Below, one piece after another: positions 43,670-50,090 of a stretch of DNA of 50,090 nucleotides. This stretch comes from Stenomitos rutilans HA7619-LM2. GTDB lineage: Bacteria > Cyanobacteriota > Cyanobacteriia > Leptolyngbyales > Leptolyngbyaceae. Positions within the stretch are counted from its first letter, which is position 1. The number at the start of each line of letters is the position of its first letter. The position numbers were made by a program, and so were the translations under genes. The notes beneath the pieces were generated by a model. The model did not search any database, had not been told where the DNA came from, and worked only from the letters and a program-made list of their open reading frames with translations. Where the stretch lies: the NCBI GenBank assembly GCA_019358945.1, contig JAHHIE010000049.1, forward strand, positions 1 to 50,090. The letters are read 5' to 3'.

Positions 43670-45004
43670 TTAAGCAGATTGATAGCGAATGGTTGGCGGC
43701 TGATCACTCGGTTCCATCACCCGCTTTTCGGCCTGTTTGATTGGAATTTTGACGCGAAAGGTCGTTCCTTGTCCAATAGTAGAGGTGCATTCCAACTGTC
43801 CACCGTGCTTTTCGACGACAATTTGATAGCTAATAGATAAGCCTAAACCTGTGCCTTTACCCACTGCTTTAGTGGTGAAGAAGGGTTTGAAAATGGACTG
43901 TCTCACCGCCTCAGGCATACCCGGCCCATTATCAGAAATCTCAATTAGAACCCAATCTTGCTCAAGCCGTGCTGTCCGGATGTGGATCGTGGGTGAGAGT
44001 TGAGTGGCATTACTTTCTACAGACTGTTGGCCTTTAGGCGCAGCTTCTAACGCGTCAATGGCATTGCTGAGCAGGTTCATAAACACCTGGTTTAGTTGTC
44101 CAGCGTAGCACTCAACTGGAGGCAACTGTTCGTATGTTTTCTGCAACTGAATGCCCGATCGATCCGCTTTTGCTTTCAAATGGTTCTGCAAGATCAGCAG
44201 CGTACTGTCGATACCCTCATGAATGTCAACTGGTTTCATGGCTGCCTCATCTAACCGGGCAAAGTTACGGAGCGAGAGCACCAACTGACGAATGCGCTCG
44301 GTGCCAACTTTCATCGACGACAGCATTTTCGGTAAGTCTTCGTTCAAAAATTCCAGATCACTCTGCTCAATCGCTGTTTGCACAGCGATCGTTGGCTGAG
44401 GATACGACTGTTGGTAAACGCTCAATACCTCTAGTAAAGCCTGTACGTAACCACTGGTGTGAAGCAGGTTGCCATGAATGAAGTTAACAGGGTTATTAAT
44501 TTCATGCGCCACTCCGGCTACGAGTTGCCCTAAGCTGGACATTTTTTCAGTTTGAACGAGCTGAATCTGGGCTTCCTGAAGCTTGCGAAGAGTTTCTTCT
44601 AGCCCCTGATTGGCGGCTTCTAACTGAGCCGGGCTTGGTAATGCCAGCACTTTAGGCACCAGTGGAATCAGTTCTACAGCCGTGATGACTGAAATTAAAG
44701 CGGTGAGTGCTTTGATCGTTCCAGCTAACCAATAGGTCGGGTGCCAGAGCGTCCAAATGTCCATCAGGTGACCAATACCACACGCAATGATGAAGAGGCC
44801 AAACATCCAAAAAATCCAGTTAAAGGGGATATCTTTACGTTTGGAAACGAAATAAATAAGCGTGAGGGGAATAGAGAAATAGGCAAGCGCGATCGCGCCA
44901 TCAGAGATGACATGCAACCAAACTAATGTCGGCTTCCAAAGGTAACAATGGCCGTGAGCAATAAACCCTTGTGGATTCAAAAAAGTCCTAAATGCTTCCA
45001 ACAT
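43670..45004 (-). CDS. Ethylene-receptor-like sensor histidine kinase
   Basis: A 444-residue membrane kinase. Residues 25-110 form three helices matching the ethylene-binding domain of plant ETR1 and cyanobacterial Etr1. Counterparts of ETR1 Asp25, Tyr32, Cys65 and His69 are D35, Y42, C75 and H79 (all offset by 10), so the copper-binding Cys-x3-His is intact. A coiled-coil linker (LEETLRKLQEAQIQLVQ) leads to the HisKA domain, with the phospho-acceptor His in GVAHEINNPVNFIHGN, and then HATPase_c with the N box LLSNAID, G1 DNGPGMP and G2 GTGLGLSI. No PAS or GAF domain is present, unlike Synechocystis Etr1. No response regulator is adjacent, so its partner is elsewhere. Ethylene or another small-molecule/light signal is inferred from family. 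Confidence 0.9.
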   Translation of the reverse strand: MLEAFRTFLNPQGFIAHGHCYLWKPTLVWLHVISDGAIALAYFSIPLTLIYFVSKRKDIPFNWIFWMFGLFIIACGIGHLMDIWTLWHPTYWLAGTIKALTALISVITAVELIPLVPKVLALPSPAQLEAANQGLEETLRKLQEAQIQLVQTEKMSSLGQLVAGVAHEINNPVNFIHGNLLHTSGYVQALLEVLSVYQQSYPQPTIAVQTAIEQSDLEFLNEDLPKMLSSMKVGTERIRQLVLSLRNFARLDEAAMKPVDIHEGIDSTLLILQNHLKAKADRSGIQLQKTYEQLPPVECYAGQLNQVFMNLLSNAIDALEAAPKGQQSVESNATQLSPTIHIRTARLEQDWVLIEISDNGPGMPEAVRQSIFKPFFTTKAVGKGTGLGLSISYQIVVEKHGGQLECTSTIGQGTTFRVKIPIKQAEKRVMEPSDQPPTIRYQSA

Positions 45005-45165
45005 GAAAACCTCTCAGAAGGTATAGAAAGCAGGCATTGACATCAGCAGTAAACCAGAGTGGCGCATGCTTTTAGATCTAAAAGGTAGAGTGCCCTGATT
45101 TGCCGTATGATCAGCACATTGGCTGAAGGAAAATGGATGCGTTCTAGCTTGCTTCTGTAAGGGCG

Positions 45166-45221
45166 ATCGTGCAGTTTCAAATGTTACTGGAGCATCGTGC
45201 AGTTTCAAATGTTACTGGAGC
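45166..45221. repeat. Perfect 28-bp tandem duplication
   Basis: The 28 bases ATCGTGCAGTTTCAAATGTT... (45,166-45,193) are repeated exactly and immediately at 45,194-45,221. A recent replication-slippage event, or a double operator upstream of the kinase gene, whose start is at 45,004 on the minus strand. Confidence 0.8.
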
Positions 45222-45261
45222 AAGCCACTCTACCCTGAGACGCTTTCCCTGATTGCCTGGC

Positions 45262-45475
45262 AAAGCTTTCCGTAATCGCCTGCCTCGCCTTGCCTCAAAG
45301 TGCGGACTAACAGCAGAAAGTCCTCTCTAGGTGCTGCCTTCCCGAAGGGTAGAGGCCTACAAGCGTCTTTCACCCCGTTTTAACGGGTTTCGCACCGTTA
45401 GCCCGGCTTCTAATCACGGGCGAATGAGCCACGAAGCCATCAGCCTTTCAAGACTTTTGTCAGTTGGTCAGGATA
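45262..45475. repeat. Dispersed stem-loop repeat, copy 3
   Basis: Same block order as copy 2 (AAAGTCCTCT, GGGTAGAGG, CCCGTTTTAACGGGTTT, CACCGTTAGCCCG, ATCACGGGCGA, TTTCAAGACTTTTGT). The outer parts TGCGGACTAACAGC and GTTAGCCCG are complementary in part, so the whole unit can fold as a long branched hairpin. Confidence 0.65.
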
Positions 45476-45796
45476 TCTTCCTGGAATGCTTCCAATACCT
45501 GTAGGATTGGTCTGTCACAGGTACCACTGCGGCATTTCTCAAAAACGGTTAAAAAGCAACAGGCGCGGCGATTTTATTAGGACAGGCTTTTTTAGGGCAG
45601 GGATTGACCGCAACCAAAACTACGATCGCGGCTCCCACGTTGCTGAATCACAGCCGATTTCGTTTGGATTCACCATATCCGCTACCCACCCCTCTGCATC
45701 CGTTTTAAATTAGACTGTGGCTTACTCGATTAAGAGCGGCTGTAAGTAACAGCTGCTCAATGTCCTTACTGGAAACATCAACCAACGGGTGAAGAG

Positions 45797-46705
45797 ATGG
45801 TTAAACCCATTTTGCTGCTGATTAATCTTCAATCTAAACAAGGGCTTTTACGGTTTGGAGAAGCGCTTGCTAGTTTCAATGACTTGGGCGTTCAATACAT
45901 CATTGGTCAGATCAAAGAGGCTGAAGATTTTGCCCGTTGCATCCGCCGCTACCAAGAGCGGGTATCTGCGGTAATCATTGGTGGAGGCGATGGTACATTA
46001 AATGTTGCCGTTGATGCACTCGTTGAGACAGGTTTGCCGTTGGGCATTTTACCGTTGGGAACGGCGAATGATCTGGTTCGCACGCTCAACCTACCCCGGA
46101 CACTGCCAGAAGCCTGTCAGGTGATTGCTCAAGGTCACCGACAGACCATTGATTTAGGGCGAGTTAATGGCAAATACTTTTTTAACGTCGCCAGTTGTGG
46201 TCTCAGTATCAAAATTACGCAGAAACTTTCAGGCAGACTGAAAAAACGCTGGGGCGTTGTGGCATACGCGATCGCGGCGCTACGAACGATGGTGACAATA
46301 CGACGGTTTACGGCTGTGATCCAGGTCGATGACGGGGTAGAAATGACCCGAAGGTCTTTGCAAATTGCGGTCGGCAACGGACGCTACTATGGCGGCGGTT
46401 TAACCATTGCCAAGGATGCGGCGATCGACGATCAGAGACTTGATCTGTACAGCCTGGAGATGCCCCAATGGTGGCACCTCCTCTTCTTATTGCCTGCTTT
46501 GAGAACAGGGCAATTCAGCAATCGTATTGGTATTGAACGCTGGGAGGGCAAACAAATCAAAGTTTGGACGCATGAACCGAAGCGAGTGAACACGGATGGC
46601 GAAATTACAACCAAAACGCCCGCCCTGTTCGAGCTTTGCCCCAAAGCGTTGGAGGTCTTTGTTCCGCCACCAGCAGACTCGTCGTCAGTCGATCGGTCAA
46701 GCTAG
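45797..46705 (+). CDS. Diacylglycerol-kinase-family lipid kinase (YegS-like)
   Basis: A 302-residue cytosolic or membrane-peripheral kinase. It has the nucleotide-binding GGGDGT motif in AVIIGGGDGTLNVAVDAL, the LPLGTANDLVRTLNLP block and the C-terminal lobe with VGNGRYYGGGLTIAKDA and NTDGE. Members phosphorylate diacylglycerol, sphingosine-like lipids or phosphatidylglycerol; the substrate is not readable here. The N-terminus KPILLLINLQSKQG is typical. GGGTGAAGAG precedes the ATG. Single gene, followed by a 375-base stretch before ycf46. Confidence 0.92.
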   Translation: MVKPILLLINLQSKQGLLRFGEALASFNDLGVQYIIGQIKEAEDFARCIRRYQERVSAVIIGGGDGTLNVAVDALVETGLPLGILPLGTANDLVRTLNLPRTLPEACQVIAQGHRQTIDLGRVNGKYFFNVASCGLSIKITQKLSGRLKKRWGVVAYAIAALRTMVTIRRFTAVIQVDDGVEMTRRSLQIAVGNGRYYGGGLTIAKDAAIDDQRLDLYSLEMPQWWHLLFLLPALRTGQFSNRIGIERWEGKQIKVWTHEPKRVNTDGEITTKTPALFELCPKALEVFVPPPADSSSVDRSS

Positions 46706-47080
46706 CCCAGTCAACGTTGGCATTCACAAACTAGGCACCAATCATCCGCACACTGACAACTGTACTTCTAGAACGATCGCATCTCAGCGAGACTTAGAGC
46801 CGTCTTGAGAGCGAAGCAGCCTGATACTCTCTACAATGATTGGAGAGAACGAGTTTATCAAAGTTTTAAGTTTTTCGCAGAACAAATGTACTTTAATAGA
46901 GTAGATCTAGCGCTTGCTCAATCTCAACGGCTAGAGGGCATACTAAGTGTGGTTCGGCATTTGCCCTTACAGCTAAATAAAGTACATCTCGAACTCTGAG
47001 AACCTGATCGATGGGTTTTTTCACGTCTGACTTCTAACGCCTGAATTCTGCTGCATGTTCTATATTCTGCTCCGTTTCGT
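46706..47080 (+). other. Gene-free stretch before ycf46
   Basis: No convincing gene. A 64-codon frame at 46,805-46,999 lacks recognisable features. The AT-rich part near 46,850-47,060 probably holds the promoter of the ycf46 operon. Confidence 0.35.
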
Positions 47081-48691
47081 ATGAATGCCCATCCATCTGC
47101 GTTGCCGACGAGTCATCAGAGCATTGTCGAACAGCTTGATTTAATGCTGCGGGCGCGGTATCCGCTGATCTACATCGTGGGTGCAGAAGAAGACCCGATC
47201 GAGGCAGTTTTAACGCAAGTGGCAGCTCGTTCAACGCCTCAGCGCGATCTGTACCTGTGGGATATTGCGCGAGGCTGGAATGACAATGGCTCCGATAAGG
47301 GGTCAGCGATCGCGGCTCTGGGGCGCATTGCCAAAGCGGCAGGTGAAAAACCGGCCATCTATGTGCTGAAAGATTTGCATCCCGTCCTCAAAGCGCCTCT
47401 ACAGCCGGGCAATGTACCCATCATTCGTGAAATTAAAACCTTAGCCCGCGAACTCAAGCGCACTCGTAAAACCTTAATTTTGACGAGCTATTCGCTTGAT
47501 GTGCCGCCCGAATTCATCGAAGAGATGACGGTCATTGATTTTCCGCTACCGGATGCTGATGAAATCAACACCTTGCTTTCCTTTCTAGTCGTTCCAGAAA
47601 ACCTGAAACTATCGCAGTTCTCAAGAGAGCAACTGGTGAAGGCATGCCAGGGATTGAGCCGAGCACGCATTCAACGGGTGCTGGCAAACGCAATTGCGGC
47701 AAAACAGCAGGTTACAGAACAGGACATTGATAGCGTTTTAGAAGCGAAGCGGCAAGCCATTCGGCAAACGGGGATTTTGGAGTTTGTCACCACTCACGCC
47801 TCCCTTAAAAGCGTGGGTGGACTGGATCAGCTTAAGCGGTGGGTGCAAATGCGGCAGGATAGCTTCACTGAAGAAGCACGGCGTTACGGTATCCCCAACC
47901 CCAAAGGTGTTCTCCTGGCAGGCATTCAGGGCACAGGCAAATCACTGTCTGCCAAAACGATCGCGCACGAATGGCGGCTCCCCTTATTGCGACTGGATGC
48001 TGGGCGGTTGTTTGGCGGATTGGTGGGTGAAAGCGAAAGCCGAGTGCGTCAGATGATCCAAATTGTCGAAGCGATCGCGCCTTGCGTGTTGTGGATGGAT
48101 GAAATTGACAAGGCGTTTGGCAACATCAATGCAGGCTTTGATGGAGATTCGGGCACCAGTCGGCGGGTGTTTGGCAATTTAATTACCTGGATGCAGGAAA
48201 AAACAAGCCCGGTATTTATCGTTGCCACGGCTAATAATGTGCAAATTCTGCCCGCTGAACTGCTTCGTAAAGGTCGCTTTGATGAAATCTTTTTCTTGAA
48301 CTTACCCACGGAGCAAGAACGACGAGAAATCTTTCGGGTGCATTTACAGCGCCTACGCCCCAGCCGTTTACGGGAGTTTGATCTCGATCTATTAGCTCGT
48401 CAGTCGAAAAACTTTAGTGGCGCTGAGATCGAGCAAACCATTATTGATGGGATGCAGCGCGCCTTTAGTCGGGGTACTCCTGGCAATCGGCAAGACTTTA
48501 GCAGCGAAGATATTGTGCAGGCGATCGAGGAAACGGTTCCCTTAGCCGCGATCGCCCGTGACCAGATCGACGCGCTCAAGCAGTGGGCAGCTATTACGGG
48601 TGCCCGTCCCGCTTCTCAAGATGTACAGTTGGTTGAAGAGTTGCGTCAGTTAACCCACGATCGGGGCATTGGGCCCTTGGAGGTCGATTAA
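47081..48691 (+). CDS. ycf46: Ycf46-like AAA+ ATPase
   Basis: A 536-residue protein, close to the usual ~500 of Ycf46. The N-terminal half (~1-240) is a degenerate P-loop-like region (YPLIYIVGAEEDPIEAVL). The C-terminal half is an active AAA+ module: Walker A GIQGTGKS near residues 283-290, Walker B CVLWMDEIDKAF near 340, sensor-1 FIVATANN and arginine-finger region LRKGRFDEIFF. Conserved in cyanobacteria and red-algal plastids; linked in the literature to carbon/CO2 responses in Synechocystis, with an unclear biochemical role. The TAA directly abuts the ATG of the next DUF1257 gene, so the proteins are made from one mRNA and may cooperate. Confidence 0.93.
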   Translation: MNAHPSALPTSHQSIVEQLDLMLRARYPLIYIVGAEEDPIEAVLTQVAARSTPQRDLYLWDIARGWNDNGSDKGSAIAALGRIAKAAGEKPAIYVLKDLHPVLKAPLQPGNVPIIREIKTLARELKRTRKTLILTSYSLDVPPEFIEEMTVIDFPLPDADEINTLLSFLVVPENLKLSQFSREQLVKACQGLSRARIQRVLANAIAAKQQVTEQDIDSVLEAKRQAIRQTGILEFVTTHASLKSVGGLDQLKRWVQMRQDSFTEEARRYGIPNPKGVLLAGIQGTGKSLSAKTIAHEWRLPLLRLDAGRLFGGLVGESESRVRQMIQIVEAIAPCVLWMDEIDKAFGNINAGFDGDSGTSRRVFGNLITWMQEKTSPVFIVATANNVQILPAELLRKGRFDEIFFLNLPTEQERREIFRVHLQRLRPSRLREFDLDLLARQSKNFSGAEIEQTIIDGMQRAFSRGTPGNRQDFSSEDIVQAIEETVPLAAIARDQIDALKQWAAITGARPASQDVQLVEELRQLTHDRGIGPLEVD

Positions 48692-49099
48692 ATGTCTCAT
48701 TTCACTCAAATCAAAACCGAGATTAAAGATCCTGATGCGCTTGTGAAGGCGTTGACTGAAATGAAGTTTAAAGCCATTGAAGTGCATGAAACGGCACAAC
48801 CGTTGTACGGCTATCAAGGAGATAAGCGCTCAGACACGGCGGAAATCATTATTCGTCGTCAATATATTGGCAGAATGAGCAACGATATTGGCTTTAAGCG
48901 TCAAGAGAACGGTAGCTTTACCGCCATTATTTCTGAGTACGATCGCCACAAATATTCTCAACAGTGGCTAAACCAGATGACGCAGCGCTATGCCTATCAT
49001 GCGCTCATGACCCAAGTGCCGCTACAAGGATTTGCGATCGAGCAAGATGAAATTTTAGACGATGGCACAATTCGCGTTGTGCTTGCAAAATGGGTTTAA
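48692..49099 (+). CDS. Ycf35/DUF1257 protein, copy 1
   Basis: A 135-residue soluble protein of the Ycf35/DUF1257 family: MSHFTQIKTEIKDPDALVKAL, YGYQGDKRSDTAEIIIRRQYIG, DIGFKRQENGSFTAI, RYAYHALM and LDDGTIRVVLAKWV at the end. GGAGG (48,679-48,683) inside the end of ycf46 is its ribosome-binding site, so translation is coupled. Function unknown; the genetic link to ycf46 is conserved. Its paralogue lies 51 bases downstream. Confidence 0.92.
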   Translation: MSHFTQIKTEIKDPDALVKALTEMKFKAIEVHETAQPLYGYQGDKRSDTAEIIIRRQYIGRMSNDIGFKRQENGSFTAIISEYDRHKYSQQWLNQMTQRYAYHALMTQVPLQGFAIEQDEILDDGTIRVVLAKWV

Positions 49100-49150
49100 G
49101 GCTTAGCTTGATGTCAACGGTAGTTTTTTTATTGAAACGGGAGAGTATAA

Positions 49151-49546
49151 ATGTCTCACTTTAGCCGCATTAAAGTTCAGATCAAAAACGGCGAAATTTT
49201 ACATCAGGTGCTGCAAGAGCTAGGCTACAGCGTCGATTGTAGTGCCCAGGTTCGTGGTTATCAGGGTGACAAAACTCAGGCGGAGTATGTGATCCGTCGA
49301 TCGAATGGATACGACCTGGGTTTTCGTTGCAGTCATAGCGATGGAAATGATGGCGATGACCATTACGAACTGGTCGCCGACTTCTGGGGCGCGCGCATCA
49401 ATCAACAAGATTTTCTCAATCCCATCTTGCAAAACTATGCCCACAAAACGCTGATGGCAAATGTGCAGGCACAGGGATTTGATGTTGAGGCTCAAGAAAC
49501 GTTAGAAGACGGCACTCTACGCGTGGTCGTTGGCAGGTGGGTGTGA
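49151..49546 (+). CDS. Ycf35/DUF1257 protein, copy 2
   Basis: A 131-residue paralogue of the preceding gene: MSHFSRIKVQIKNGEILHQVL, VRGYQGDKTQAEYVIRRSNGYDLGF, HYELVADFWGARINQQDFL, NYAHKTLMANVQAQGF and EDGTLRVVVGRWV. It keeps the YELVADFW block that copy 1 has lost, so it is probably the orthologue of plastid Ycf35. GGGAGAG lies 6 bases before the ATG. Third gene of the operon; biochemical role unknown. Confidence 0.92.
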   Translation: MSHFSRIKVQIKNGEILHQVLQELGYSVDCSAQVRGYQGDKTQAEYVIRRSNGYDLGFRCSHSDGNDGDDHYELVADFWGARINQQDFLNPILQNYAHKTLMANVQAQGFDVEAQETLEDGTLRVVVGRWV

Positions 49547-49750
49547 TTCCTAAAAGCGAAGCATGACCGTGCTTGCGGTAGACTAATATCAAGACATTTT
49601 GACTAACTGTATTGAGTCTTATTCTCTTTTCCACACTTCAGCAGTCATGTCATGTCCATTTCCACCAATACCCACTAGTGGGTCACTTGGCATGAATACT
49701 GCCATTATTTGCTGGGTCTGGCAAGATAGAGAAGTCCCCGATGCTAGAGT

Positions 49751-49978
49751 GTGATGACTCGCCGACAGAAAGACCCGTTACGTGCACTCACCGATGAAGA
49801 ACAGCAGGAATTAGAACGCCTCAGTCGTGCAACGAGTGAATCTGCCACTCGTGTGGCTCGTGCCAAAGCCCTGCTAGCGGTTGCCCAAAGACTGAGCTAT
49901 ACCGCTGCTGCCCAAGTTTGTGGGAGGCGTTCTGGGGATGCGGTTGCACAATTAGTCGAACGGTTGGTAGTGCATTAG
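49751..49978 (+). pseudogene. IS630-family transposase remnant (N-terminal part)
   Basis: Seventy-five codons encode the helix-turn-helix start of an IS630-type transposase ([59 protein letters not shown]), then the frame ends. The DDE catalytic domain is not present in the remaining 110 bases in any clear frame. A 14-bp palindrome, ACCCACTAGTGGGT (49,670-49,683), lies 70 bases upstream and could belong to the element's end. Full proteins are about 350 residues, so the gene is broken or interrupted beyond the window. Confidence 0.65.
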
Positions 49979-50090
49979 ATTAATGTGGGATAGGTGGCAA
50001 TGTCATGCCAATGCCACGATCGCGTCGTTAATCCTGCTCGTTGAGCAGCAGTGTTTTTGAGTCGGCTGTGTTGCCAAATCCAGTTGAAGT

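Larger units (their letters stand above)
45005..45796. other. Gene-free stretch with tandem duplication and stem-loop repeat
   Basis: Nearly 800 bases without a supported gene. Contains the 28-bp tandem duplication at 45,166-45,221 and repeat copy 3 at ~45,262-45,475. A 75-codon plus-strand frame at 45,486 has no protein-like features and lacks a ribosome-binding site. Confidence 0.45.

Noticed and set aside
45486-45713. 75-codon plus-strand frame as a gene
   Set aside because: No ribosome-binding site and no recognisable domain; lies in repeat-rich intergenic DNA.
46805-46999. 64-codon plus-strand frame as a gene
   Set aside because: No family resemblance, no clear start signal, and AT-rich promoter-like DNA ahead of ycf46.

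Overview
The window looks like a chromosomal segment of a cyanobacterium. The HIP1 octamer GCGATCGC is frequent, and there is a ycf46-type AAA ATPase followed by two Ycf35/DUF1257 genes. There is also an ethylene-receptor-type histidine kinase and the usual cyanobacterial load of IS fragments, MITE-like elements and stem-loop repeats. The species cannot be named from the sequence; a Leptolyngbya-like lineage would be compatible.

Region 1 (1-18,254) is accessory DNA. Its right part is a tnsB-tnsC-tniQ transposition module (17,833 down to 14,453, minus strand). The protein sizes and motifs are those of type V-K CRISPR-associated transposons and their close Tn5053-like relatives. Upstream of tnsB lies an array of short TnsB-site-like repeats ending in a TGTACA terminus at 18,254, which I read as the left end. 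Everything to its left would then be cargo: a Uma2-type nuclease, two AAA-like ATPases made by tandem duplication, an AAA-TIR fusion, a broken caspase-like gene, a P-loop ATPase, a 1083-residue TPR-nSTAND1 protein, a stand-alone copy of that protein's N-terminal module, a lipoprotein, and a divergent pair of a tyrosine recombinase and an Xre/zinc-ribbon regulator. No Cas12k, CRISPR array or opposite transposon end is visible; they would have to lie left of position 1 or be absent. An IS701-like element starts at the left edge, and its end supplies the last codons of the recombinase.

Region 2 (18,255-30,500) holds a degenerate IS701-like copy, a 1274-residue secreted-type phosphodiesterase (two GDPD domains inside a split esterase-like domain, plus RTX repeats), an ABC exporter, a Slt70-like lytic transglycosylase and a divergent EF-G-like GTPase.

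Region 3 (30,547-36,504, minus strand) is a nitrogen-compound uptake cluster: NitT/TauT-type ATPase, binding protein and permease with a creatininase-family amidohydrolase and a GlnT-like glutamine synthetase. A four-helix membrane protein sits inside it. A terminator, a MITE with a 6-bp target duplication and tRNA-Asn(GUU) follow.

Region 4 (37,322-43,162, minus strand) is a BMP-type (nucleoside-like) ABC importer: lipoprotein, fused double ATPase with an unknown N-terminal domain, and two permeases. A hicBA toxin-antitoxin pair is lodged between the binding protein and the ATPase.

Region 5 (43,670-50,090) has the ethylene-receptor-like kinase, a YegS-type lipid kinase, the ycf46-ycf35-ycf35 operon and an IS630 remnant at the right edge.
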